Assembly: GCA_004293725.1 (NCBI GenBank)
Contig: REAW01000006.1
Coordinates: 246,167 to 310,166, forward strand
Source: Curvibacter sp.
Lineage (GTDB): Bacteria; Pseudomonadota; Gammaproteobacteria; Burkholderiales; Burkholderiaceae_C
Length of the DNA stretch: 64,000 nucleotides
Direction of reading: 5' to 3'
The notes beneath the pieces are model-generated. The model was not told the origin of the DNA and did no database searches. It was given only the letters and a program-made list of their open reading frames with translations. Shown in pieces: positions 48,112 through 56,421 of the stretch (position 1 is its first letter; every line of letters starts with the position of its first letter). A program made the translations under genes and the position numbers.

Positions 48112-48520
48112 ACTTCGGCATCGGGTTGTGTGCAATCCGATAGCCAGCCCGCTTACTCGCCCTAAAAGTGTCTTCAGGCGGTAAGCACTCCGAAGGCGGT
48201 ACGTAGTAAACCGTCCAATCGCCGTAGTACTTTCCGGCGTAGATCAGCATGTCCCCCTTGATCCCAAAGTCTTGCTGAGTCAGGTGGTCGCGAAAATACC
48301 TTTTCGCGTCGCACTCGGATTCGAACTCGATCTTCACGTCGTTCGCATAGGTGGTGTGGCACCACACAAGCGGACCGATGGTGGGTCCATTGAAGCCCCA
48401 ACCATCCATCTTTTGGTTGGGATCGTCCCGTCCATGGAAAAGTCCCAAGTACAAACCGGGCTTGGCCGGGCTTTGGCCGTATTCAGGAATTGCGTCGTCA
48501 TTCTTCACACAAGTAGTCAT
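48110..48520 (-). CDS. Hypothetical protein
   Basis: 136 residues, not recognised. Cytoplasmic by lack of a signal; it contains GLYLGLFHGRDDPNQKMDGWGFNGPTIGPLVWCHTTYANDVKI and FGIKGDMLIYAGKYYGDWTVYYVPP, a beta-rich appearance. AAGGAG lies 8 bases before ATG 48520 and decides the start. It closes the accessory stretch. Confidence 0.75.
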   Translation of the reverse strand: MTTCVKNDDAIPEYGQSPAKPGLYLGLFHGRDDPNQKMDGWGFNGPTIGPLVWCHTTYANDVKIEFESECDAKRYFRDHLTQQDFGIKGDMLIYAGKYYGDWTVYYVPPSECLPPEDTFRASKRAGYRIAHNPMPK

Positions 48521-48678
48521 CACCTTCTCCTTTGAAAAAGGGGAAGCGTAAGAAGCTTGGATCATTTTGTGACCCAGGGCTTTGCCTGGGGTGACAGCTC
48601 AATTTCCAGCAGCGAAACTCGTGGCGGCAGAGTGCACCTAAAATACAAGCCAAATCACCCTCTAGCCCCCGTTCCATC

Positions 48679-48705
48679 TGCGCAAGCAGCTATCAATTTC
48701 ATAGT
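48679..48705 (+). repeat. Dispersed repeat element abutting the aroG start
   Basis: TGCGCAAGCAGCTAT then CAATTTC then ATAGT: the cleanest copy of the repeat family, ending on the base before the aroG ATG. It replaces the usual ribosome binding region. Confidence 0.75.
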
Positions 48706-49806
48706 ATGCCTCACTCCACCATCGCCGCCCTCACGACCCACGACACCACCCGCATTGACGATCTGCGCATTGGCGCGGTGCGCCCGCTCATTACCCCCGC
48801 GCTGCTGGAAGAAAAGCTGCCGGTGCCGGCCGCTACCGAGGCGCTGGTGGAGAGCAGCCGCGCGGCCATATCGCGCATCCTGCAGGGGCAGGACGACCGG
48901 CTGGTGGTGGTGGTGGGGCCCTGCTCCATCCACGACCACAGCCAAGCCATGGAATACGCCCGCCTGCTCAAGGCGCAGGCCGATGCGCTGAGTGCCGACC
49001 TACTGGTGGTGATGCGCGTGTACTTTGAAAAGCCGCGCACCACCGTAGGCTGGAAGGGCTACATCAACGACCCGCACCTGGACGGCAGCTTTGCCATTAA
49101 CGAAGGGCTGGAGATGGCGCGCCGCTTGTTGCTGGATGTGCTGGACACCGGCCTGCCTGCGGCCACCGAGTTTTTGGATTTGCTCTCACCGCAGTTCATC
49201 AGCGAGCTGGTGAGCTGGGGCGCCATTGGTGCGCGCACCACCGAGAGCCAGAGCCACCGCCAGCTGGCCAGCGGCCTCTCGTGCCCGGTGGGCTTCAAGA
49301 ACGGCACCGATGGCGGCATCAAGGTGGCGACCGATGCGATACAGGCCGCTCAAGGGGCGCATGCCTTTATGGGCATGACCAAGATGGGCCAAGCCGCCAT
49401 CTTCGAGACACGCGGCAACAACGATTGCCACGTGATCTTGCGCGGCGGCAAGGCGCCCAACTACTCTGCAGCCGATGTGGATGCCGCCTGCGCGCTGCTG
49501 AAGGCGGCCAGCCTGCGTGAGCAGGTGATGATTGACGTGAGCCACGCCAACAGCAGCAAGCAGCACGCCCGCCAGATCGTGGTGGCGCAAGATGTGGCGG
49601 CGCAGATTGCCGCTGGTGATGCGCGTATTACCGGCCTGATGATCGAGAGCCACCTCAACGAAGGCCGCCAGGACATCGTGGACGGCAAGCCGTTGCAACA
49701 CGGCGTGAGCGTGACCGACGCCTGCATCAGCTGGGCGCAAACCGTGCCGGTGCTGGGGCAGCTGGCAGCCGCTGTGCGCACGCGCCGTCAGAAGGCCGCC
49801 GCTTAA
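48706..49806 (+). CDS. aroG: 3-deoxy-7-phosphoheptulonate synthase (DAHP synthase, class I)
   Basis: 366 residues, usual for AroF/G/H. VVGPCSIHDHSQAMEYARLLK, MRVYFEKPRTTVGWKGYINDPHLDGS, KNGTDGG and IDVSHANSSK are the substrate and metal motifs. First step of the shikimate pathway from PEP and erythrose-4-phosphate. No Shine-Dalgarno precedes the ATG because a dispersed repeat ends directly before it; TAAAAT at 48639 may be a -10. Feedback type (Phe, Tyr, Trp) cannot be decided here. Confidence 0.95.
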   Translation: MPHSTIAALTTHDTTRIDDLRIGAVRPLITPALLEEKLPVPAATEALVESSRAAISRILQGQDDRLVVVVGPCSIHDHSQAMEYARLLKAQADALSADLLVVMRVYFEKPRTTVGWKGYINDPHLDGSFAINEGLEMARRLLLDVLDTGLPAATEFLDLLSPQFISELVSWGAIGARTTESQSHRQLASGLSCPVGFKNGTDGGIKVATDAIQAAQGAHAFMGMTKMGQAAIFETRGNNDCHVILRGGKAPNYSAADVDAACALLKAASLREQVMIDVSHANSSKQHARQIVVAQDVAAQIAAGDARITGLMIESHLNEGRQDIVDGKPLQHGVSVTDACISWAQTVPVLGQLAAAVRTRRQKAAA

Positions 49807-50250
49807 TCAGTACTGCTTGTAGGGCAAGAACTTGCCCGACAGCACCACATTCACGCGGTCGCCCTTGGGGTCGGGCTGGCGCACGATGTCCATGGAGAAG
49901 TCGATGGCGCTCATGATGCCGTCGCCAAACTCTTCGTGGATGAGTTCTTTGATGGTGGTGCCGTACACGCTGACGATTTCATACCAGCGGTAGATCAGCG
50001 GGTCGGTGGGCACCGGCGTGGGGAGCGAGCCTTTGTAGGGCACCACTTGCAGCCACTTTTGCTCTTCCGCAGTCAGGCCGAAGATCTTGCCGACGATCTT
50101 GGCTTGCTTGTCGTCCAGCGTCATCTGGCCCAGGCAGGCGGCCGTAGTCCACTCTTTGCTCAAGCCCACTTTCTTGGCCACCGATTCCCAGGTGATGCCT
50201 TTGCTGACTTTGACGGTGATGATTTTCTCGGTGATGTCGTTGCGGTTCAT
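49807..50250 (-). CDS. cynS: Cyanate hydratase (cyanase)
   Basis: 147 residues, close to the 156 of E. coli CynS. N-terminal helical domain (ITWESVAKKVGLSKEWTTAACLGQMTL), then the active domain IYRWYEIVSVYGTTIKELIHEEFGDGIMSAIDFSMDI with catalytic Arg, Glu and Ser in place. It converts cyanate and bicarbonate to ammonia and CO2. AGGAG 8 bases before ATG 50250. It abuts the aroG stop and converges with it. No carbonic anhydrase or cyanate transporter gene is adjacent. Confidence 0.95.
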   Translation of the reverse strand: MNRNDITEKIITVKVSKGITWESVAKKVGLSKEWTTAACLGQMTLDDKQAKIVGKIFGLTAEEQKWLQVVPYKGSLPTPVPTDPLIYRWYEIVSVYGTTIKELIHEEFGDGIMSAIDFSMDIVRQPDPKGDRVNVVLSGKFLPYKQY

Positions 50251-50324
50251 GGAATGCTCCTGCGGTGTTGAATGGCAGGAGAGCGCAGCAAACATCGTGC
50301 CGCTTGATGTTGCGGCCTGTGAAC

Positions 50325-51443
50325 TCAGGGCAGGCTGGCCTTCACCGCAGCCCAGTCCAGCGCCAGTGGCTCCCAGGGGCCGGGGTGCTGGGCAGCCAGA
50401 GCCCGCAGCTGGGTGGCACGCTCTGCTGACGCGGGGTGGGTAGACAGCAGCGCAGGGGGAGTGGCACCCTCGCTTTGGGCAGCCAGCTTGTCCATAAAGC
50501 GGGCTATGCCGCCGGGGTTGATTTTGGCGGCCACCATACGACGCAAGCCTTCGGCGTCGGCTTCTGTTTCGGCCTCGCGTGAAAATTTCATTTCCAGCAG
50601 GCTGGTGGTGGCTTCGCTCAGAACTGCACCGCTCCAGTCACCCAGCAGCACGGCCGCGCCAGCGCGCAGCCCCATGCTTTTAACCATGCCTTGCAGGCCG
50701 TGGCGCAGCTCGGCGTGGGCAACCTCGTGGGCGATCACGCCTGCGGCTTCCTCGGGGGTGTCTGCGCCTTTGAGCAGGCCGCTGTAGACCACCACTACAC
50801 CGCCGGGTGCGGCAAATGCGTTCATCTCTTGGTTGTCGACCACCAGCCAGCGGTAGCGGTGCAGGGTGCCGGGGGTCAGGCGCTCGCCCATGTACTTCAC
50901 GGCGTCTACGGCGGGGCCGCTGTCGATCACGCGCATTTGGGCACGGGTTTGCGCCAGCACCAGGTCGCCCAGCTTGGCCTCTTGCGCGTGCGGTATTTGC
51001 CGCACAGCCCAGTCCACCACATCGCCCCCACGCAGCACCAGCAAAGCGAGCGCCAACACTGGCAACAGGGCTACCGCAGCCAGTGCTGCCCACCAGAGTT
51101 TGAAGCGCCGCTCTACGCCGCGCGCCTTGTTCTGGGCCGCGCCGTGGTGCTGCGCAAGGTTGGCAGGCATGCCTGCGGCAAACGCCGTGCGTGCAGCACC
51201 CGCGTCCACAAAGAACTGCACCTGGCCACCGTCAGCAGGCCACGCCACACTGAGCTGCGCGGCGTTAAAGCCGCCGGCACTTACCGCGGGGTGCTCGGGC
51301 GCCAGCCACTCGCGGTCGGTGGCACCGTCTTGCACCCCCACCACCAGCCGCCCCTGGCGCCACTGGCCGATGGCGGGCACGCCCACACTGTCAAGGCCGG
51401 GCGCAAAAAGCCGGCCGCCAAAGGTGCCGGTGGTACCGAGCAT
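50325..51443 (-). CDS. M48 family zinc metallopeptidase
   Basis: 372 residues. HEVAHAELRHG (about 240-250) is the HExxH zinc motif, and the C-terminal ETEADAEGLRRMV carries the third ligand Glu. A TM helix near 115-135 (FKLWWAALAAVALLPVLALALLVL) separates an N-terminal part with unknown beta domain from the protease. It lies 9 bases after the TIGR00266-type gene and may act with it at the membrane. Confidence 0.88.
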   Translation of the reverse strand: MLGTTGTFGGRLFAPGLDSVGVPAIGQWRQGRLVVGVQDGATDREWLAPEHPAVSAGGFNAAQLSVAWPADGGQVQFFVDAGAARTAFAAGMPANLAQHHGAAQNKARGVERRFKLWWAALAAVALLPVLALALLVLRGGDVVDWAVRQIPHAQEAKLGDLVLAQTRAQMRVIDSGPAVDAVKYMGERLTPGTLHRYRWLVVDNQEMNAFAAPGGVVVVYSGLLKGADTPEEAAGVIAHEVAHAELRHGLQGMVKSMGLRAGAAVLLGDWSGAVLSEATTSLLEMKFSREAETEADAEGLRRMVAAKINPGGIARFMDKLAAQSEGATPPALLSTHPASAERATQLRALAAQHPGPWEPLALDWAAVKASLP

Positions 51444-51452
51444 GGTGAAGGC

Positions 51453-52256
51453 TTAGTCGTTTCGGCCACCGCCAATCAGACCCCCCAGCACGCCGGCGCC
51501 CAACAAAGAGCCCTGGTCTGCGGAGCTGCCGCCTGCGGCGGGTGCCGACAGGATGATGCGGTTGGCCAGGCGCGACAACGGCAGGCTTTGTAGCCACACC
51601 TTGCCGGGGCCGCGCAGGGTGGCGAAGAAGAGGCCTTCGCCGCCAAATATGGCGGATTTGATCTTGCCCACAAACTGGATGTCAAAGTCCACCGTGGGTT
51701 GGAAGGCCACTACGCAGCCGGTGTCCACCCGCAGCGTTTCGCCGGGGGCCAACGTGCGTTCCATCAGCGTGCCACCGGCGTGCACAAAGGCCATGCCGTC
51801 ACCGTCAAGCTTTTGCATGATGAAGCCTTCGCCCCCAAACAGGCCCACGCCCAGCTTCTTTTGGAAGGCAATGCCCAGCGCCACGCCCTTGGCGGCGCAC
51901 AAGAAGGAGTCTTTCTGGCAAATGATGGTGCCGCCCAGTTTGCTCAGGTCCATGGGCACGATCTTGCCGGGGTAGGGCGCGGCAAAGGCCACGCGCTGTT
52001 TGCCGGCGCCGCTGTTTTGAAACACGGTGGTGAACAGACCTTCGCCGGTGAGCAGGCGCTTGCCTGCGCCCATCAGCTTGCCAAAGAAGCCGCCTTGTTG
52101 CGAGCCATCACCAAAGATGGTGTCCATGGTGATGCCTTCTTGCATGTACATCATTACGCCGGCTTCGCCGATGGCGGCCTCACCGGGGTCCAGCTCCACC
52201 TCGACGTATTGCATCTCGGAACCAAAAATTTCGTAGTCCACTACATCCATTGCCAT
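51453..52256 (-). CDS. TIGR00266/AIM24 family protein
   Basis: 267 residues of the AIM24-type jellyroll family: [29 protein letters not shown] start, [25 protein letters not shown], and [27 protein letters not shown]. The C-terminus is Gly-rich ([15 protein letters not shown]). Function of the family is not settled. GAGGAG 6 bases before ATG 52256. Paired with an M48 peptidase. Confidence 0.9.
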   Translation of the reverse strand: MAMDVVDYEIFGSEMQYVEVELDPGEAAIGEAGVMMYMQEGITMDTIFGDGSQQGGFFGKLMGAGKRLLTGEGLFTTVFQNSGAGKQRVAFAAPYPGKIVPMDLSKLGGTIICQKDSFLCAAKGVALGIAFQKKLGVGLFGGEGFIMQKLDGDGMAFVHAGGTLMERTLAPGETLRVDTGCVVAFQPTVDFDIQFVGKIKSAIFGGEGLFFATLRGPGKVWLQSLPLSRLANRIILSAPAAGGSSADQGSLLGAGVLGGLIGGGRND

Positions 52257-52368
52257 TGCGCACTCCTCTGAAAAAATCACCCAACAGTGGGCACAGGCCG
52301 CAACGATAACAGCCCGTATTGGTACGCTTGGTACCCCTGTGGAAATCAGGCTTGTGCAGGTGCAGTGT

Positions 52369-52397
52369 TTGACATATAACTGTCATCTTGCTGTCTC
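52369..52397 (+). promoter_or_regulatory. PHO box-like promoter of the ABC transporter operon
   Basis: Three heptamers spaced by 4 bases: TTGACAT-ATAA-CTGTCAT-CTTG-CTGTCTC. The PhoB consensus is CTGTCAT repeated every 11 bases with AT-rich spacers; the middle heptamer is perfect, the outer two have two mismatches each. A CAATAT -10-like box overlaps the end. It is 62 bases before the binding-protein ATG. Confidence 0.7.
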
Positions 52398-52458
52398 AAT
52401 ATCCGAAGGGCTCGGCCTTTTTCTGGCTGAAACTTCAATCCACTTCAAGGACAATTCC

Positions 52459-53526
52459 ATGACTTTCAAGCGTGCTTCTATTGCTGCTGCCGTAGTGACT
52501 CTGGTGTTTGGCAGTTCTGCCATGGCCCAGGAAAAAACCCTCCGCCTGCTGACCTGGGCCGATTACGCACCCGCTGCAGTGGTGGCACAGTTTGAAAAGG
52601 AAACCGGCTACAAGGTTGAGCTGACGTTGTCCAACAACGAAGAAATGATTTCCAAGCTGCGCGCGACTGGCGGCGCGGGCTTTGACCTGGCCCAGCCTTC
52701 GCAAGACCGCATTGCTGGCCCGCAAAAAGAGTTTGGTATCTACAAGCCGATGGACCTGAGCAAGCTCAAGAACGAGCTGTTCATCCCTTCCATGTTGGAC
52801 GCCACCAAAGGCAACACCACAGTGGACGGCAAAGTCTATGGACTGCCGCACATCTGGGGCACTGACGGCCTGGTGGTCAACACCAAGCTGGCCCAGATGG
52901 CCGACTACACCGACCTGTGCAAGGCCGACTTCAAAGGCAAGGTGGCCTACCGCCTGAAGCGCCCCACCCTGCTGGCATTTGCATTTGCTGCCGGCAAGAA
53001 CCCGTTTGCCCTGTACAACGATGCCAAGGCCTATAGCGCGCTGATGGATGAAGTGGGCAAGACGCTGATTGCCTGCAAGCCCAACGTGAAGTTCTACTGG
53101 GACAACAAGGACCAATTGCTCAATGGCATGCGTGCCGGTGAAATTGTGGGTGCCATGATGTGGGACACAGGCGGCTGGAAGCTCAACGGCGAGAAGGCCG
53201 AGATCCAGTTTGTTGCCCCCAAGTCAGGCGCCATGGGTTGGATTGACACCTTCGCCATCCCGGCCAAGGGCAGGAACGACGCAGCAGCCTACGCATGGAT
53301 CAACTTCAACATGCGCCCTGAAATTGCCGCCAAGGTGGCAGGATCGGCAGGCAACTTCACTGCTTCCAAGGGTGCTGACCAGATGATGGAAGCCAAACTC
53401 AAGGCCCAGTTTGCTGCCAGCTTCCCCGAAGCCGCGTTGAAGAACATCAAGTGGTACCCCGCAGTGCCCGCTGGCATTGAAGAAATCGAAGGCCGCGTAC
53501 TCGACCGTATCAAGGCAGCAAACTAA
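52459..53526 (+). CDS. Periplasmic substrate-binding protein, polyamine-type ABC transporter
   Basis: 355 residues: signal peptide (FKRASIAAAVVTLVFGSSAMAQ) and a PotD/PotF-type two-lobe fold: TLRLLTWADYAPAAVVAQFEKETGYKVELTLSNNEEMISKLR, FDLAQPSQDRI, LPHIWGTDGLVVNT. The polyamine Asp/Trp contacts are only partly matched, so the ligand is uncertain: putrescine, spermidine or another small amine. First gene of a four-gene operon behind a PHO-like box. Confidence 0.88.
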   Translation: MTFKRASIAAAVVTLVFGSSAMAQEKTLRLLTWADYAPAAVVAQFEKETGYKVELTLSNNEEMISKLRATGGAGFDLAQPSQDRIAGPQKEFGIYKPMDLSKLKNELFIPSMLDATKGNTTVDGKVYGLPHIWGTDGLVVNTKLAQMADYTDLCKADFKGKVAYRLKRPTLLAFAFAAGKNPFALYNDAKAYSALMDEVGKTLIACKPNVKFYWDNKDQLLNGMRAGEIVGAMMWDTGGWKLNGEKAEIQFVAPKSGAMGWIDTFAIPAKGRNDAAAYAWINFNMRPEIAAKVAGSAGNFTASKGADQMMEAKLKAQFAASFPEAALKNIKWYPAVPAGIEEIEGRVLDRIKAAN

Positions 53527-53535
53527 GCGGCAGCG

Positions 53536-54666
53536 TTGAGCGCCGCCACTATTGACCTCGAAGCCGTAGGCGTAGCCAAACGCTACGGCGCATTTGCTGC
53601 GGTGGACGACTTGTCGTTCACCGTGCAGCGCGGGTCGTTCTTCTCTATCCTCGGCCCGTCCGGCTGTGGCAAGACCACGCTCTTGCGCATGGTGGCGGGC
53701 TTTATTCAGCCCGATGCGGGCGAGATTCGCATTGGCAGCAAGCCCATGAACGGTGTGCCGCCCAACCAGCGGCCTGTGAACATGGTGTTCCAGCACCTGG
53801 CGCTGTTCCCCATGATGAATGTGGGCGACAACGTGGGCTATGGCTTGGCTCGCCGCGGTGTGCCGGCCGATGAGATCAAGCGCCGTGTGGGCGAGATGCT
53901 GGAGCGGGTGAGCCTGCCTGGCGCCCAAGGCAAGCGGGTAGACCAACTCTCGGGTGGGCAAAAGCAGCGCGTAGCCATTGCACGCAGCCTGGTGCTGGAG
54001 CCCACGCTGCTGTTGCTGGACGAGCCGCTGGGCGCGCTGGACCTGAAGCTGCGCGAACACATGAAGATTGAGCTCAAGCAGCTGCAGGCAGCGTTTGGTA
54101 CCACTTTTGTCTACATCACCCATGACCAGTCCGAAGCCTTGGTGTTGTCGGACCATGTGGCTGTGATGAACCACGGCCGCTTTGAACAACTGGGCACGCC
54201 GCAGGCGCTGTATTACGAACCGCACACACCGTTTGTGGCGGGTTTTGTGGGCGCCAACAACCGACTGGTCGGCAAGGCCGTGGGCGTGCAGGGCGACATC
54301 GTGCAGGTGACTACGGCCACCGGTTTGGCCCTGCATGCACGGGCTGCCCATGGCCACGGGCACATCAAGGCGGGCGACGCTGTAGAGGCTTTTGTGCGCC
54401 CAGAGGTTGCCAGACTTGCGCGGGCAGCTACTGAATTTATAGCGTCCGGCATGCCGCACTTCACCGGTGTGGTGGAGAGCCTGCTGTTTGATGGCGCCAA
54501 TTCGGCCGTGCTGCTGCGCGAGAAACACAGCGACGCGGAGTTCCGCATTGCACTGCCGCAGACTGGCCAGTTTGCCGACCTGCGCGCGGGTGAAGATGTG
54601 GTGTTTGGATTTGACCCCCAGCGTGCCGTATGTTTTGTTGCACCGGCGCAGGCCCATGCTGGCTGA
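53536..54666 (+). CDS. ABC transporter ATP-binding protein, PotA-like
   Basis: 376 residues. Walker A LGPSGCGKTTLLRMV, Q-loop NMVFQHLALFP, signature LSGGQKQRVAIARSLV, Walker B LLLLDEPLGALD, and a C-terminal TOBE domain (about 285-370). It starts with TTG 53536, 9 bases after the binding protein stop. A dispersed repeat (54417-54443) lies in frame and encodes AATEFIA before the TOBE domain. Powers uptake with the two permeases. Confidence 0.9.
   Translation: MSAATIDLEAVGVAKRYGAFAAVDDLSFTVQRGSFFSILGPSGCGKTTLLRMVAGFIQPDAGEIRIGSKPMNGVPPNQRPVNMVFQHLALFPMMNVGDNVGYGLARRGVPADEIKRRVGEMLERVSLPGAQGKRVDQLSGGQKQRVAIARSLVLEPTLLLLDEPLGALDLKLREHMKIELKQLQAAFGTTFVYITHDQSEALVLSDHVAVMNHGRFEQLGTPQALYYEPHTPFVAGFVGANNRLVGKAVGVQGDIVQVTTATGLALHARAAHGHGHIKAGDAVEAFVRPEVARLARAATEFIASGMPHFTGVVESLLFDGANSAVLLREKHSDAEFRIALPQTGQFADLRAGEDVVFGFDPQRAVCFVAPAQAHAG
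54417..54443 (+). repeat. Dispersed repeat element inside the PotA-like gene
   Basis: TGCGCGGGCAGCTACTGAAT then TTATAGC: a clear copy of the family, in frame in the linker before the TOBE domain. Confidence 0.7.
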
Positions 54667-55540
54667 GGGCGCACCCCGCAGCCACATGGCACGGCTTTTG
54701 GGCATGCTGCTGCTGGCGCCGGCCCTGCTGTGGCTGGTGGGGCTGATCATCTTGCCGCATGCCGAGCTGGCGGTGCTGTCGCTGCGCGCACGTGTGGCGC
54801 CCCGGGTTTATGAGCCCAGCTTCGCGCAGTACATGACTTTTATTGAAGAACCGCTGTACTGGCGCACCTTTGTGCGCACGGCCGTGATGTCGCTGATTGC
54901 CACGGCCATCACGCTGCTGATGGCGTTTCCGATCGCATGGACGATTGCCAAGATTGTGCGCGGCCGCGCCAAGGCGCTGCTGTTTGTGTTGTGCCTCATT
55001 CCGTTCTGGGTAAGTGAAACCGTGCGCACGCTGGGCTGGATGATTCTGCTGCGCGAATCCGGCGTGTTGCCTGGCATTCTGGTGTGGCTGGGCGTGACGC
55101 CCGCCCCGGTGGAGATGCTGTACCACGACGCCACCATCCTCGTTGGGCTGGTCTACACCAGCATGCTGTTCATGGTGATTCCGCTGATCAGCGCGCTGGA
55201 GAGCTTGGACGATTCGTTGATTGAAGCGGCCTACGACCTGGGTGGCAACGGCTGGTCCATCCTGCGGCACATCATCATTCCGCACGCCGCGCCGGGCATG
55301 GTGGCGGGCTGCATTGTGGTGTTCATGCTCACGCTGGGCAACTACCTCACACCCACCTTGCTGGGTGGCAAAAACTCGCTGTGGTTCACGGAGCAGATCT
55401 ACACCCAGTTCATCACCCGCTTCAACTGGGAGCAGGGCGCGGCGTTTGGTTTCCTGCTGCTGGCACTGAGCACCGGCTTGGTGTGGCTGGGGCTCAAGCT
55501 CTCGGGCCAAAAGTTTGGCGAAGTGATGCAGCGCTCATGA
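54656..55540 (+). CDS. ABC transporter permease, PotB-like
   Basis: 294 residues with six helices and the EAA loop EAAYDLGGNGWSILRHIIIPHAAPG (about 200-225), as in the BinDComp family. ATG 54656 overlaps the ATPase stop by 11 bases. First of two permeases forming a heterodimer channel. Confidence 0.9.
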   Translation: MLAEGAPRSHMARLLGMLLLAPALLWLVGLIILPHAELAVLSLRARVAPRVYEPSFAQYMTFIEEPLYWRTFVRTAVMSLIATAITLLMAFPIAWTIAKIVRGRAKALLFVLCLIPFWVSETVRTLGWMILLRESGVLPGILVWLGVTPAPVEMLYHDATILVGLVYTSMLFMVIPLISALESLDDSLIEAAYDLGGNGWSILRHIIIPHAAPGMVAGCIVVFMLTLGNYLTPTLLGGKNSLWFTEQIYTQFITRFNWEQGAAFGFLLLALSTGLVWLGLKLSGQKFGEVMQRS

Positions 55541-56400
55541 TCCCCTCGCTCCCCCGCCCCGCCTGGCTACGCACCAGCACCGTGGCCTACGGTGTGCTGT
55601 TTTTTGCCTTTCTGTTTTTGCCGCTGGCGGTGGTGGCAGTGTTTGCATTCAATGATGCACCCTACCCCGCACCGCCCTGGAATGGCTTCACGCTGGACTG
55701 GTTTTTGGGCGGGGCAGACGGCCCGCGCCGTGGCCTGTTTGCCGACAAAGCCTTGCTAGGCAGCCTGTGGACCAGCGTGGTGGTAGCCTGCTGGGTCACG
55801 CTGCTGTCGGTGCTGGTGGGCACGGCCAATGCTTTTTTGATAGAGCGCACCAACTTCCGCGGCAAGCAGGCGCTGAGCATGCTGATGTTGGCGCCGCTGG
55901 TGATTCCGGGAGTCATTCTGGGCATCTCCATTCTGGCGCTGGCGAGCCGCGTGGCCAACCTGGCCGATGACCTGTGGGGCCTGGAGCTGGAGTTTTTGCG
56001 GCCCGGCCTGCCGCTGGTGGTGCTAGGGCAGTTTTCTTATATCGCCTCCATTGCAACACTCACCATTTCTGCCCGGCTCAAGCGCTTTGACATTACGCTG
56101 GAGGAGGCGGCCTACAACCTGGGTGCCTCGCGTTTTGCGGTGTTTACCACCATCACGCTGCCTTACTTGCAGCCCGCGCTCATTGGTGCGGCGGCCATTT
56201 CTTTTCTCATGTCGTTCGAGAACTTCAACACCACGCTGATGCTGGTGGGTTCAGACGCGCCGCTGACCGTGATGATGTACGGCCGCATGCGCGAAGGTGC
56301 AACACCGGTGCTCAATGCGGTGAGCCTGTTCCTCATGGTGGCCTCCGCCATCCTGGCACTTACCTTGCTCAAACGCTCAAGCACTCCACAAGAGCGCTGA
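55537..56400 (+). CDS. ABC transporter permease, PotC-like
   Basis: 287 residues with six helices and the EAA loop EEAAYNLGASRFAVFTTITLPYLQPALIGAA. ATG overlaps the stop of the PotB-like gene (ATGA). Last gene of the operon; converges with the aldehyde dehydrogenase gene with 21 bases between. Confidence 0.9.
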   Translation: MIPSLPRPAWLRTSTVAYGVLFFAFLFLPLAVVAVFAFNDAPYPAPPWNGFTLDWFLGGADGPRRGLFADKALLGSLWTSVVVACWVTLLSVLVGTANAFLIERTNFRGKQALSMLMLAPLVIPGVILGISILALASRVANLADDLWGLELEFLRPGLPLVVLGQFSYIASIATLTISARLKRFDITLEEAAYNLGASRFAVFTTITLPYLQPALIGAAAISFLMSFENFNTTLMLVGSDAPLTVMMYGRMREGATPVLNAVSLFLMVASAILALTLLKRSSTPQER

Positions 56401-56421
56401 GCCTCTGTGCGGCACGCAGGG

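Noticed and set aside
53224-54750. A 508-codon open frame on the minus strand opposite the PotA-like gene
   Set aside because: Low-complexity His/Gln/Arg-rich translation typical of antisense frames; all ABC motifs are on the plus strand.
54461-55510. A 349-codon open frame on the minus strand opposite the PotB-like permease
   Set aside because: His/Gln-rich antisense artefact; helices and EAA loop are on the plus strand.
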